From NCBI GenBank assembly GCA_023213315.1, contig JAKCPI010005231.1:1-64000 (forward strand): DNA of 64,000 bases. Reading direction: 5' to 3'. The stretch is from Euborellia annulipes. Taxonomy: Eukaryota > Arthropoda > Insecta > Dermaptera > Anisolabididae. The notes under the pieces were generated by a model. The model was given only the letters and a program-made list of their open reading frames with translations, was not told the origin of the DNA and did no database searches. Shown here piece after piece: positions 21,432-33,575 of this stretch. Within the stretch, counting starts at the first letter, position 1, and each line of letters opens with the position of its first letter. Made by a program: the position numbers and the translations under genes.

Positions 21432-21740
21432 GCAGGTGTAAAGGTTCTAAATTTCCAATGAGCAAGAAGCTAATATTATTTCGATTATATATTTATTGTT
21501 ATGCCAGGGCCGACGCTTCGGTCACATATAGTTCATATGTACTATGTACAGAGAGTGGGTGAGTATTGTATTAATTGTCTTTAACCAATATAGCCTTTGG
21601 AGGATCAATATGTTGACAATGGCTTGGCCCTGAGCATCATCCTAAATATGACCGAAACGTCGGCCCTGCTCATAAATAAATATATAATTGAAATAATATT
21701 AGCTGCATTGGAAATCCAGAAACCTTTACATCTAGCTATT
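21432..21740. repeat. Inverted pair with hammerhead-like cores
   Basis: The arm 'aggtgtaaaggttctaaatttccaatg..ttatgccagggccgacgcttcgg' pairs with 'ccgaaacgtcggccctgctcat..attggaaatccagaaacctttac'. The arms are about 90 bp and flank a ~110-bp centre. Each arm ends in a GAAACGTC-type element (gaagcgtc in the left arm). Confidence 0.65.
21626..21665 (+). ncRNA. Hammerhead-like core, one core substitution
   Basis: GGCC, CTGAGCA (expected CTGANGA), a poorly pairing helix II, then GAAACGTC and GGCC. The GGCC arms form helix I. The G-to-C change in the core would be expected to abolish cleavage. Confidence 0.4.
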
Positions 21741-22448
21741 ATTTAAATGGTAATTAGTATTATTCAGTTCAATCAAGTTAAATAGAAAGGTATTTTGAAA
21801 CTATTAGAATATTGATATTAAGCTTTCTATCATTACTAGTAGTCCTAGGCCAGGTTCCCCCCCCCCCACCATCACCCATTTCTTTGAACAAAAAAATATA
21901 ATTTTAAATAAATTAAAATTTATTAATGCTAATTTGAATCCGGTACTAAATCATTACCAACATTAATCTTCACTCCTTGGGTGTACCACTGCCTCCCCCC
22001 CTCTACTAAATTGAAATTTCGACTCCCTTTAACAAGATCCTGAGACAGCAACTACATCTAATAACAAATATGTTAATATAAAAAGGATTGATACGTTCAA
22101 CTAAAATTCAAAACACCTATAAGAGTTAAAATAAATAAAATATATTCTCTTTAAAAATCCGATTAGTTGGTGGATTAATTATAAGATTTCAAGAACTTGT
22201 CTTAAAAATCAAAACAAATGCTTTTCTTTCGACGAGGGAGATAAGACTCCATCCTTGGCGGATTACCACTTCACAAAATCCAGATCCAAATAAGAAAAAG
22301 AACGAAACGTTTTTTGCTGATAAGAATTGCTGTCTTTTCACAGAAAGAAGAATCTTTAAAGGAATCAAGATAATTACATTAAACAAATTATTATTTTGGT
22401 ACATATTATTTCTCTAGGTTGAGTTTGTTTAAGATTTTAAAAATATTC

Positions 22449-22553
22449 TTTTTTTTGACACCTCCCACTTTTTTCTCATTCACACACACTCACATAGTCT
22501 TTTCGGCATCTCAGGCCATATAAGACTTTATACGATAGCCCTTATTTTAAACA
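22449..22553 (-). mobile_element. SINE family 1 tail fragment
   Basis: Poly-T, 'cacttttttctcattcacacacactcac', 'gtcttttcggcatctcaggccatataagac'. Only the 3' tail portion of the SINE. Confidence 0.6.
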
Positions 22554-22928
22554 AATTTGGTTTTGGTTTTGGGGTGTCAATCGAGCTAACATATTCTTTG
22601 TGGGAAAGAGAGTTTGGTCCTTCTAATGCAGTTTTGCCCCTTTTCCAATTTTTCTCTACTTGAAGGTTTTTCCTTTGTATGTATAACCTCCGCCCCCCGT
22701 GGGTGGAATGTCCCTAAATATTTAATTCAAATATTGTTTAATCCATTAAATTGCTTTTTAATATTTGGGCCAAGAAATATCGTGACAGATTAGTCGACTT
22801 AATCAATAATTAATAATTACTAGTAAGTTATATTTAGTGTCCGGCCTCAAAACGTGTATTTCCATCAAAATGTCAATTTCTAATTTTTGAAATGAATGCA
22901 ACACTTCTCTAGCAATGTTAGGATACAG

Positions 22929-23168
22929 GACCGCAGACAGACTTGACGGGCCCCAGGGCTACATAATAATACGGGCACCCCACCTATAATTTTAAGATTT
23001 GGCCTTAGAGGATCCTGACCCCTTAAGGAAAACATTTCATGAAAATTATTTTTTCTAGCTAATTGAAATTTTAACCATGAAAATTATTTTTTATTAGAAT
23101 TTTATGGTGTTCAAAGGGCCTGGGTCCCGGGGATATAGCCCCCTGCCCCACTCTGTCTGCGGGTTTGA
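22929..23168. mobile_element. TIR element (CCGCAGACAGA ends)
   Basis: CCGCAGACAGACTTG near the left and CTCTGTCTGCGG near the right are inverted repeats, with 'gggccccagggc'/'gggcctgggtcccggg' just inside. The layout suggests hAT, but I could not define a target duplication. Confidence 0.5.
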
Positions 23169-23413
23169 ACATTTATAACAGAAAATATAATAAAAAGCCA
23201 GATTATCGCCGTAAGTTATTTTAACAAACATATGTCGGAAGTGTGTTAATCAATATGTTAATCAATGGTCTCTTGCAACTTCCTAAATTCTTCGTTAAAG
23301 TAATGCATGTTAACATATCAATAGATACACTGCGGCTATTAAATAAATTCACATAACCCTTCCTTTCTGAAATTTGTTTTCCTATTGGCACCAGTGTATT
23401 TATTACTTTATGC

Positions 23414-23643
23414 CAGTGGCGTATTCAGGGGGGGCAGGGGGGCCCCCCAAAGCCTTCTCAAAAACAAAAAAATACCTATTGTTTTCCCTAATGATTTTTT
23501 TTTTTAATAATTATTTTATTATTTATAATTATTATATTATCTAAAAAAAATTTCTCCACTTTAAGTTTCTTGGAAAAGAGGGGGGGGGGGGTTCAAAAAC
23601 TTTTGGGCCTCCCCCCCCAAACAGAAATCCTGGCTACGCTACT
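23414..23643 (+). mobile_element. hAT MITE (CAGTGGCGTA family)
   Basis: The left end is CAGTGGCGTATTCAGG and the right end CCTGGCTACGCTACT(A). The target duplication is ctttatgc/atttatgc. G and C runs lie inside the ends. Confidence 0.75.
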
Positions 23644-23799
23644 ATTTATGCATTAGGCCTATTGGTTAAAAATTATTTATTAAAATATAGGCTGTGAATC
23701 TGACGTAAAGGTTTCTAAATTTAATAAAATGTCCAAATATGAGATTAAAATTTTGAAAAAAAACCATTGTTTTTTTCAACAAAACAAAATTAAAAAAAA

Positions 23800-23935
23800 G
23801 GTTTGAAATAAAGGGGTGGGGGTTGGGAATTTATTCACACACAAAAACTGGGGTGTGGGGGGGGCGGGCCCCCCACTTCCTTTTTCCTCTTTGTTGGGAA
23901 AGGGGGGGGTGGTGTTGGTTCTCATGAGTTGGGGT
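23800..23935. repeat. Low-complexity homopolymer patch
   Basis: G and T runs (ggggtgggggttggg, gtggggggggcgggcccccc). It resembles the 6.2-kb block and may partly be consensus error. The following family A copy is normal. Confidence 0.45.
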
Positions 23936-23974
23936 TAATATTTATTTGAATCTTGTTTTTTTTATTTTGGTATT

Positions 23975-24780
23975 GTTTTATATTTTGGACATTTTATCCA
24001 ATATAGAATCGTAAATAAATACAAAATTTCATAAGAATTGGAAAAAAAATTTTAAATGGTAAAAAGTTCCAAAGGGGACCCCCTTTTGAATCGAAATTAA
24101 CATACAAATCCCTATAGGAAATTAACATTGGCCAAATGCGAAGATAAGGTAGAAAAATTTAAAACGCGTAGAAGAGAGAAGATAGTTTTGTGAGAGAGAG
24201 AGATATGTTTTCTCCGAAAAAAAAATGGGCGTTAAATAATAATTGATTTTTAATCTAATAAAAAGAAAAAGATTTAAATTCGGTTACCATGGCAACCATT
24301 TATTTCTCCTATCTTTCCTATGAAGCACAAGAGTAAAGTGTGCTTCAAACAATTTTGAGGGCAAAACGCGAATATACATTTGAAAGAGCATCTAAAAAAT
24401 AATTGATTTTTGAATTTTAATCAAAATCGTTAGAGCGAATTTTGAGAAAATCGAAAAAAACTGAAAAAGTACATCAGTAAAGTACTAGTACTTTTTGGCC
24501 GATTTTGATTAAAAGCTTATTTTGTCGGTCCCGGGGGGTGTTTAACTTAAATATAAAATTTCAGCCTCATAGCTCAATTCCTTCATGCTTAAAATTGAAC
24601 ACACACAGACACACACACACACACAGACAGACAGACAGACCATGTCGCGAAAACCACTTTTTGGATTCAGGGGACCTCAAAACGTGAAGATCCATCAAAA
24701 TCTCGACATCGAATTTTTGACATGAAACCAATACTTTCTCTCTATATATATATTACATATATACATAGGTAGAGAAAGTA
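23975..24780 (-). repeat. Family A copy with extended 3' part
   Basis: On the minus strand it starts at 24780 with the terminal palindrome and includes the TCTG/TG microsatellite, ggtgtttaac, TACTAG palindrome, 'ggttgccatggtaac', and continues into 'gttaatttcctatagggatttg' and 'aaagggggtccccttt', segments shared with 29950-30120 and 47865-48020. This longer version lacks the hairpin end. Confidence 0.7.
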
Positions 24781-24790
24781 AAAAGAGTAG

Positions 24791-25700
24791 TTTTGAATAG
24801 TGGAAATATATAATTAGAATATTACTAATTTTCTCCGGGGTAAACAAACCTTGGAATATTTTCAAACTTTCAGAATTTACAAAATATTTATAAAATTCTA
24901 AGTTTGTATAAAAATAAGGAGTAAAAAAATTATTAATATAATAAATAAATGAAATGATATAGAGAAAATTTTGTTAATATTCAAAATATGAATATTATAC
25001 CGATATGAATTGTTTGTATAATTTTACTTAATTTGCATTTCAATTTTAATTTTACTGATAAATCAATTTGTATTTGTTTTTGCCTTTTAAATAGAATCAT
25101 TTTTTGATTGATTAAAATACAGGCCTATAGCCTATATCAAGGAATTTAAGGAAAATATCTTTGTTAAAAAAATAGACATATAAGTCCTATATTATATCCA
25201 TTAATTATATGAAAAAAGTTGGGTTAACAGATAGAATAAGAACGAAGAGTTGAGTTTAGTCCAGGTATGAAGATGTTCAAAAATAGATGCCCTATACGCA
25301 AAGAGCGCCAAGTAGCTAAATTTAGTAGGCAATCATTGAAACATTTGGCAAGTTTCTCTTGTCTTGCTAATAAGCCTTTGACACCGCGTATATTCACTTT
25401 GCAAATGCATTCCCAGATAAAATGAATGAAAATTTTTAAAGTTACTTATTTATTACCATTTATGCCAGATGAAAAAAAAAATTTCGTTTTTAGATACTAT
25501 ATATTTGGAGATGGGGTGAGAAACACAAGCCCGTTAATGACCTGAATTGGAATGTCGTGTTAATTTAATAATTACGGATTTAATGAAATTAAAATATATT
25601 TTTGTTTTTTTATTAAAAATAATTGTAATTAGTATTTTGGTTTTAATTAAAACAAGATTCGATGGGATGGTCTAGTAATAATATAATTGGAGAGATGATT
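24791..25700. other. AT-rich region, nothing supported
   Basis: Stop-dense in all frames with no transposon termini seen. Confidence 0.35.
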
Positions 25701-25712
25701 GTGTTGATTCGG

Positions 25713-25783
25713 CCTCACGGACTCGAACTAGGATCTTCAAACTGTCATGCGCATCCTTATACCAAGCCCGATCGGGTATCATA
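25713..25783 (-). mobile_element. tRNA-like SINE head, third type
   Basis: On the minus strand: gggcttggtataaggatg (A-box-like) and tagttcgagtccgtg (B box). The acceptor arms do not pair well, so it is not a functional tRNA gene. No family 1 or 2 body follows. Confidence 0.4.
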
Positions 25784-26624
25784 CCTGATTAGAAAGGGGA
25801 AGACCTGTTAAGCTGTCCGAAATTAAGTGTAATTTAGGGATTAGTAATTAGGAGAGTAATTAGTCTATTTTACCTATTGTAAGTAATATAATTTGATTCT
25901 TAAGGTTAAAAGTTATAAAATTGAGAAATGCATGAATATTGATAAATTGATAAATTGAAGCGAGGATATTTAAGTGCTTAAGTAGCATATGTTTATTAAA
26001 TAAACTAAAATAGAAATAATATATGCTCTATTTATTAACATGTTAAAATGCATGTGACGTTAGAATGAGGTGCTTTGTGACAATTATCATATTATGAAAA
26101 TAAATATAAATACTTTAGTTAAAATATTCACTATTTCCGTTTCAATTAATTAAAATTTTAAATAATCAAATGTAAATTTTTTATATTCTGCTTATATTTT
26201 TTTCATTGATCAAAGATTAACTTCAATGAAAGAGAAAAATTGTTTTTACACCCAAGCGGTTATTTGAAGGTTTAATAAATATGAATTTTTTTTTTTTTTA
26301 AATTCATATAAACGAATTAAGGTGCACCGAATATAAATAAATAAAATAGCTAGAAAATCCGACTGTGTGAATCTGTAGATACATTTATAATATCTGAAAT
26401 GTTTTACGAATTGAAATTAAATTTTTCAAAGGTAAAAAATTAGTAGTTGATTTGAAGTTCATATTGAAAGTAGGCTTAAATGGTAGAAAATATATTTAAA
26501 AAATTTTATCCCTTTGACTGGAAGAGAACCATAGAACTATGAAACTTATTTTGTTAAGTACATCGGAATATTTAACAAATTCTGTGTTTATTTTTTACAG
26601 ATTGCTCAAACGTCCTCAGGCCTT

Positions 26625-26700
26625 CGGAAATCGAATTTGGTATCGCTAGCTTATCCGGCAGGGTGTTATCACCTGCACCATCGGACCCTCACTACTATCA
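26625..26700 (-). mobile_element. tRNA-like SINE head, degenerate
   Basis: On the minus strand: gatggtgcaggtgataaca (A-box-like) and aattcgatttccg (B-box-like), about 45 bp apart. The cloverleaf cannot be completed. Low-level evidence only. Confidence 0.3.
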
Positions 26701-26704
26701 AAAT

Positions 26705-27526
26705 ATAAATAACCTTTGACCCGTTAAGTCCGAATCAAGATATTTGTAGTTTATGATGGTCTTGAAAACTAATTAATAATTTAAATATTTTTCCTCGTTT
26801 TTGCCTTAATCTAATGTTTAGGAATCGACATTTAAAACTAGAGAGAAGAGCAAGCCAACCCCAACTTTAGAAGGATATAAAATTAACTATAAGGGAAAAG
26901 AAGAAACTGGGCTAATCTGTTTGAGTTAAATCTATTATGAATAGGTTTTAACAATGAAAATGATAAATGGCTTAGAGATAATTTGTAAGTATTAAATCAA
27001 TTTTAGACTAAATTTGACCGAAACGTCTCACTGTGACCAAACAAATACAAAGGCTTTACAAGCTGTCTATGTCCATTTCTATTCAAATAATCATCAAAGT
27101 CAACAACTTCAACAGTTCGAATAAACAAAAAATAAACTTTTTGTCAGAACCACAAACAAGATTTAAAAAAAAACATACTAACAAGAGCAAAACATTTTAC
27201 GTAGTTTAAGAAAACCTTAAAATTATGTTGGAAGATGGCTTTATCGAGAATTATACCTAAATATTAACCGGTAGGCCTACGTATATGGAATCATAAATGG
27301 ACCCAGGTGGAGTTTAAGACTTAGGAAGTAGTTTAATTTTTTTTTAAGGTGAACTAACTGCAAGGGTCCGAAACAGACAGCTAGCTGTACGTATCTCTTT
27401 TTGCAAATTTTAAATTTGTATGTTATTGTATTTTATTCAATGTATAATTATAAAGTTTATTAAATAAAAATATTTTATTTTTTATTAATTTTTTTGTACT
27501 GTACTTTGCTTTAGCATATGTGGAAC
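26705..27526. other. AT-rich region, nothing supported
   Basis: One isolated 'gaccgaaacgtctcac' at about 27017 recalls the ribozyme 3' core, but no partner was found. No ORF or termini. Confidence 0.35.
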
Positions 27527-29333
27527 CTGTTATGCAATGGTGTGTCAAAGACCAAAAAAATTCAAAAATGAGTTAAGCACGGAATATTGTTTCAAATGCT
27601 ATAATTAAGAGTATTTTTTATGAAATATGTCCTAAAAAAATTTATATTTAATGTTACTTGCACAATTGACAAGAAAAATTATATACCGGGTGGGCCAATA
27701 GTGCGTGGACGGAAGATTGTGGGCTTATTAACGGACATTTTTGAAATTTGTTGATCGCACATAATGTGGGGCCTTTAGGGCTACAAATTAAAAATATTTT
27801 TGTTCCAATTGCACCTCATATACAGGGTGGTCCATATCAAAGTTATGTTTTTTTAAATGGAACGCCCTGTATATTATTGCATATTTGGAATCTACGGCCA
27901 ATTTTAGTATGACTTTATGTCATGCAATGTATTCTAAAACAAACCGTTTAGCCGCAAATCGGGCTTTAGTGAAAAAACTGCTGTCTGGAAAAAATTGAAT
28001 ATCTCGCGATCCATAAAACTTAGGGAACTGTTCTTTTGTGAGGTTACTAACCATGAAATGTACTAATGTAGGCCAGATGGGGAACCCGGAACTATTCTTA
28101 TGTTGGGAGAAATGGCCATGCCAATTTGGAAAATTTCAATCATGAATAACTTCATTTTTTCAAATGGAACATGCTACTTTTTTTATGCCATGGGACGTGA
28201 AATTCAATTATCTTTCAGCTGATATAAGGTTGTCTATATCTATCTTTGGTAGTTTTCTTTTTATTCCAAAATATCTGATAACGAAAAAAAAAAATATTTA
28301 TTATAGACAAAATAATTGAAAAAAAAATCCAAACGCAAAACAAAATTGTAATAAATGGAAAAAATATGCTAAATATTCGAAAATGTCTTTAATTTCCTTT
28401 AAAATCATTTATTTGAACTTCTCGAAAAAGAAATTAGGGTTATGATCAGGTGAGCAGGTGCGCCATCTTGTTGACAAATCATAACCCGAATTTGAGCAAG
28501 CGGGACTTCTTTGAGAAGTTCAAATAAATGATTTTAAGGAAAATTTAAAGACATTTTCGAATATTTAGTATAATTTGTCCATTTATTGCGATTTTGTTTT
28601 GCGTTTGGAATTTTTTTTCAATTATTTTGTCTATAATAATTTTTTTTTTTTTTCGTTATCAGATATTTTGGAATAAAAAGAAAACTACCAAAGATAGATA
28701 TAGACAACCTTATATCATCTGAAAGATAATTAAATTCCACGTCCCATGGGATAAAAAAGTAGCATGTTCCATTTGAAAAAATGAAGTTATTCATGATTGA
28801 AATTTTCCAAATTGGCATGGCCATTTCTCCCAACATAAGAATAGTTCCGGGTTCCCCATCTGGCCTACATTAGTACATTTCATGGTTAGTAACCTCACAA
28901 AAGAACAGTTCCCTAAGTTTTATGGATCGCGAGATATTCAATTTTTTCCAGACAGCAGTTTTTTCACTAAAGCCCGATTTGCGGCTAAACGGTTTGTTTT
29001 AGAATACATTGCATGACATAAAGTCATACTAAAATTGGCCGTAGATTCCAAATATGCAATAATATACAGGGCGTTCCATTTAAAAAAACATAACTTTGAT
29101 ATGGACCACCCTGTATATGAGGTGCAATTGGAACAAAAATATTTTTAATTTGTAGCCCTAAAGGCCCCACATTATGTGCGATCAACAAATTTCAAAAATG
29201 TCCGTTAATAAGCCCACAATCTTCCGTCCACGCACTATTGGCCCACCCGGTATAATCCAATGTAAACAAAAAACTTTATTGTTGATTTTCTCAAAACTCG
29301 ATGTTTGGTCTTTGACACACCATTGCATAACAG
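27527..29333. repeat. Outer inverted repeat around the foldback element
   Basis: CTGTTATGCAATGGTGTGTC at 27527 onward recurs inverted at 29306-29333. About 28-30 bp match, then sequence diverges until the inner foldback. Either an older TIR element hosted the foldback or the arms were once continuous. Confidence 0.55.
27686..29250. mobile_element. Foldback transposon with ~740-bp arms
   Basis: The left arm (27686 to about 28425) is the reverse complement of the right arm (about 28511-29250) with only a handful of differences, around an ~85-bp loop. Ends are CCGGGTGGGCCAATAGTGCG with TA on both sides (27684-27685, 29251-29252), consistent with a Tc1/mariner-type target. An inner 'acagggtggtccatatcaaag' motif lies ~145 bp from each end. 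A frame of about 70 codons appears in each arm, but I recognise no protein family in it. Confidence 0.85.
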
Positions 29334-29760
29334 TGTCCATATAGGGTAGGTCTGAACCTCCAAACCCCTTCCCCTCTCCTCTACTGGGTACGCCTCTGCT
29401 TCGAATATTACCCTCTCTGCGACAGCATATTTCATTAACATGGCTTGATAAGTATTTTGGAAGAATGCTTGTCTATATCATCAAGTGGAATAATATTAAT
29501 TCTATAATACATATTTAAAAATTCTTATTTCCAAGAGAAAGATAAGGTAATATTTTAAAATTATTAAATTTATTCATATCATTCTCATGTCTAGAGATAT
29601 TTATGGTATTCTCTAGTCCTTAACTGGGTTAATATATTCATTTAAATTCTTTTAATTCAGTGCTCTAATCTTCATTTTTCTTAGTATACGCGTAATATAT
29701 ATAATGGAATTTTTTGAATGGAGAAAGTGAGAAAAAGCAGGCCTATAGCTTTACAGTATA

Positions 29761-29854
29761 AAAAAATCTGGTGTGACTGGCGCACAGCACACAACTTTCT
29801 CTTACCCTTCGGTAAGAGAAAGTTGCGCACTGTGCTGGTCACACCAGATTTTTT
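29761..29854 (-). repeat. Family A terminal hairpin, near-perfect
   Basis: 'aatctggtgtgactggcgca..' pairs with '..tgctggtcacaccagatt' over about 42 bp, including actttctcttacc/ggtaagagaaagt, with a 4-nt ttcg-type loop. It is the end of the family A copy that follows on the minus strand. Confidence 0.75.
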
Positions 29855-29870
29855 GTGTCGAGATATATTT

Positions 29871-30893
29871 AGTTTCCGATAGCACCTTAGTTTCAAACTT
29901 GCATTTTAAATGTTGACTGCTTCAAATAAACTATGGTTATTTTTCAAAATTTTAATCTCATATTTGGACATTTTATACACAATATAGAATCGTAAATAAA
30001 TACAAAATTTCATAAGAATTGGAAAAAAAAATTTTAAATGCCTAAAAAGTTCTAAAGGGGACCCCCTTTTGAATCGAAATTAACATACAAATCCCTATAG
30101 GAAATTAACATTGTTTCTATGCGAAGATAAGGTGGAAAGGGAATTTAAAAAGAGTAGAGAGAGACGATAATGTTTGCAAGTGGGAGAGATATATATATAT
30201 GTTTTCTTTGAAACAATTAAAACAGAAATAAAAAAAAAAAATAAATGGGAATTTAAATAATAATTGATTTTTAATCTAATAAAAAGAAAAAGATTTAAAT
30301 TCCGTTACCATGGCAACCATTTCTATCTTTCCTATGAAGAACAAGAGTAAAGTGGTCTTCAGAAGAGTTCAACGGCAAAATGAGAATATACATTTTAAAG
30401 AGCATCTAAAAAATAATTGATTTTTGAATTTTAAAAAAAATCCTTGGAGGGAATTTTGAGAAAATCGAAAAAAACTGAAAAAGTACATCAGTAAAGTACT
30501 AGTACTTTTTGGCCGATTTTGTTCAAAAGCTTATTTTGAGCGTGTGGGAAGGTACCTAAGTTAAATATAAAATTTCAATCCGGTAGCTCAATTCCTTCAT
30601 GCTAAAAGAACAAGAGTAAAGTGGTCTCCAGAAGGTTTCAACGGCAAAATGAGAATATACATTTTAAAGAGCATCTAAAAAATAATTGATTTTTGAATTT
30701 TAAAAAAAATCCTTGGAGGGAATTTTGAGAAAATCGAAAAAAACTGAAAAAGTACATCAGTAAAGTACTAGTACTTTTTGGCCGATTTTGTTCAAAAGCT
30801 TATTTTGAGCGTGTGGGAAGGTACCTAAGTTAAATATAAAATTTCAATCCGGTAGCTCAATTCCTTCATGCTAAAAATCTGTCCACACATACA

Positions 30894-30942
<49 letters not shown>

Positions 30943-31080
30943 CAATTTGCGGGACCCACTTTTTTTGGACTCAGGGGACCTCAAAACATGTATATCCATC
31001 AAAATCTCGACATCGAATTTTTGACATGATCGCAATACTTTCTCTCCTATATATTTCATATATAGGCTAAGAGAAAGTAA
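29871..31080 (-). repeat. Family A copy with an internal tandem duplication
   Basis: On the minus strand from 31080: terminal palindrome, TG microsatellite (30896-30940), 'ggtaccttcccacacgctc', TACTAG palindrome. The segment from gaacaagagtaaag at 30339 is repeated at 30608 with period ~269 bp and almost no divergence. It is closely related to 47755-48708, which has one copy of that segment. Confidence 0.75.
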
Positions 31081-31085
31081 AATAT

Positions 31086-31697
31086 TTAAAATAAAATACA
31101 ATTTTTATGCAATTTGAAGGGGAACCAACAAAAATTAAGTAACAAAAAGTCTATCTTAAAAAAAGAAAAAAGTATTTTATCGAGACTTTTCTGGGCCTTT
31201 AAAGTTGAAAAAACTTCTATTTAGCTTTCAATTATATAAGCAAATAAATTTAGTTATTAAAAATTTCACATAACTTATGTTTGTTTGATTATTTAAAAAA
31301 AATTTTTATTATGTTATTTGTTTTTTGTATGAGATAGAAATACATGTATAATTTTTTATTTAATAAAATCATAATCTATTTTATTTAATAATACTGGTCT
31401 ACAAAATAAATTTTTTTTTCAGCTGAATGGAATATTTTTTACGTATTATATGTTTGTTAGTGTGCTGAATCTAAAAATGATCACCCTTTCCCTCCATCAA
31501 GTACAGTTTTTTTTTACAAAACATGGGTAATTTACCTAAAAACATTAAAAAACATAAAAAATTGCCGTTTCTATGCCCTTTGGATCATTTTTAATTTTTG
31601 GACAAAGGCCAACTTCAATTTCCTCATAGCACTAAAGATGATGGACGTTATGTACTTCGAAATATATTCCATTCTAGCCTCTTTTAAATATTCTAAT
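31086..31697. other. AT-rich region, nothing supported
   Basis: No gene evidence. 'cactaaagatgatggacg..tacttcgaaatatattcc' near 31637 faintly recalls a decayed hammerhead unit but lacks pairing arms. Confidence 0.3.
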
Positions 31698-32065
31698 GAT
31701 TTTTACTATCTCTTACCCAATATATGAAATAAAATATATAGAGAGAAAGAAAGTATTGCGATCATGTCATAAATTTGATGTCGAGATTTTGATGGATATA
31801 CATTGTTTGATCAGGTTCCCTGAGTCCAAAAAAGTATATCCCGCAAATAGGTCTGTCTGTGTGTAACGATTTTTAACATGAAGGAATTGAGCTTCCGGAT
31901 TGAAATTTTATATTTAAGTTAGGTATCCTCAAAATAAGCTTTTGAACAAAATTGGCTAAAAAGTACTAGTACTTTATGTTTATTAATATTGATGTACTTT
32001 TTCAGTTTTTTTTTTATTTTCTCAAAATTCGCTTGTGTGCTGTGCGTCAGTCACACCAGATTTTT
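31698..32065 (+). repeat. Family A copy, partial
   Basis: Terminal palindrome (ctcttacccaatatatgaaat), 'tttgatgtcgagattttgatgg', short gtctgtctgtgtg, TACTAG-related segment, then a jump to 'gctgtgcgtcagtcacaccagatttt'. The middle is deleted. Confidence 0.65.
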
Positions 32066-32574
32066 TAAAATAAATCACATTCGTATTTAGAAGAAAGAGC
32101 GACCTTCAAATTTGAATCTAAAAAAGTTATTCTTCTCTCTCCCTCCAAAAAATACTATTTATAAAACTCAAAAGAATTTAAATGAATATATTAACTCAGT
32201 AAAGGAAAAAGTGTCCATATTTTTTTTTTTTTTAAATTCTTATGAGGGAGTTTGAAACCTAACCCCTCACAATGAAAGCAATATCACAAAGTTGGTACGC
32301 GTAGAAAACAATTAGTAACCCTTGAGAAAGAAATTGATCTTTCTTATTTGATAAGATAAGGATGATTTTGAACAAGTATAAACAAATGAAATGTATTTTT
32401 ATCTAAACTTAATAAAATTGAATCTAAAAAAATATTCTTCAAAAAAAAAAAAAAAAAAAATTTTGGAATTAAGTTCCTTATATTATAAAATTAAATTTAT
32501 CTTATAGTTCTTGAGATATCCAGACAAGCAGACAGACTATTTTGTGTGGGACCTTCTTTTTTGAACTCAGACAG

Positions 32575-32882
32575 TCGTAAAAAACTGAAAAAATACATAA
32601 GTAAAGTATTAGTACTTCTTGGCCGATTTTAATTTAAAAGCTTATTTTCACGCCCTAGAGGAGTGCCTAACTAAAATATAAAATTTCAACCTCCTAGCTC
32701 AATTCCTTCATGCTTAAAATTGAACACACACTCACACACAGACAGACAGACCAACCATGTCGCGAAAACCACTTTTTTGGATTCAGGGGACCTCAAAATT
32801 TCGACATCGATTTTTTGACATGAATCCAATACTTTCTCTCTAAATATATTTTACATATATACATAGGTAAGAGAAAGTAAAA
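32575..32882 (-). repeat. Family A copy, 5' part
   Basis: On the minus strand: terminal palindrome at 32840-32882, 'gaaatttt gaggtcccctgaatcc', tctgtctgtctg, 'aggaggttgaaattttatattt', 'gtactaatacttta'. The 3' half is missing. Confidence 0.65.
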
Positions 32883-33054
32883 ATGGTGTCACTGATCTAC
32901 CAGTACCAGCACACAACAATCTCTTACCTTCTTCTATCTAACCATAAATTAAAGTTGTGTTCTGTGTTTATCACACCGGATTTTTTGTGTTGAAAAATAA
33001 TTGATTTATTATGACTTTTAATAATGTTGTAAAAAACTTTGAGAAAAAAAAAAA

Positions 33055-33575
33055 AAACTCAAAAGTAGGTTTTCTAGTCCTCTTTGGCCGGCATTATTTA
33101 AAAGCTTCTTTTCGCGTGTCAGGAGGTACGTAACTTAAATATCAAATTACAACCTTATAGCTCATTTCCTTTTTGCTTAATTTTTATCACAGACACACAC
33201 CCACACACACAAATAGACAAACTGTTTTGCGGAAACAACTTTTTTGGACTCAAGAAGCTTCAAAACGTCTTCTTCTATCTTGGCCTTATGCCTATGTGGG
33301 GTCGGTAAAATTAATTTATAAAGAAATGAGACCGGGAGAAAAGCAAGCCGTTCAGTATCACGGCCTGATTGGTATGAATAAGGGCAAAAAGGCTGACATA
33401 AAGAAAAGGAAGAAATGCTAACATTAGCCCGGGTAACTCGTGGTCCCCATCCACATTCTCATTAGAAGTGAGCCCCTGAGTCAAGGCTTCAAAACGTCTA
33501 TTTCCATCAAAATCTCGACATCGATTTTTTTGAAATTAATCCAATCCTTTTTATATAATAATATATATAGATAAG
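33055..33575 (-). repeat. Family A copy split by a retroposed insert
   Basis: Family A sequence (tcgacatcg, gtcttttggac-type segments, cacacaaatagac) resumes on both sides of 33271-33485. Strongly diverged from other copies. Confidence 0.55.
33271..33485. mobile_element. 215-bp insert with 14-bp target duplication
   Basis: gcttcaaaacgtct occurs at 33257-33270 and again at 33486-33499, flanking foreign sequence that begins tcttctatcttggccttatg. A long direct repeat implies target-primed reverse transcription. The first ~30 bp resemble a retroposon-associated motif I have seen in arthropod genomes, but I cannot assign a family. The plus strand carries a short lysine-rich open frame of doubtful meaning. 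Confidence 0.45.

Noticed and set aside
28618..28836. 72-codon frame in the foldback arm
   Set aside because: The mirror arm has the equivalent frame because of the palindrome. No recognisable domain and no ORF large enough for a transposase.
30896..30940. CRISPR-like array
   Set aside because: Simple CA/TG microsatellite without spacers. A eukaryotic repeat context.
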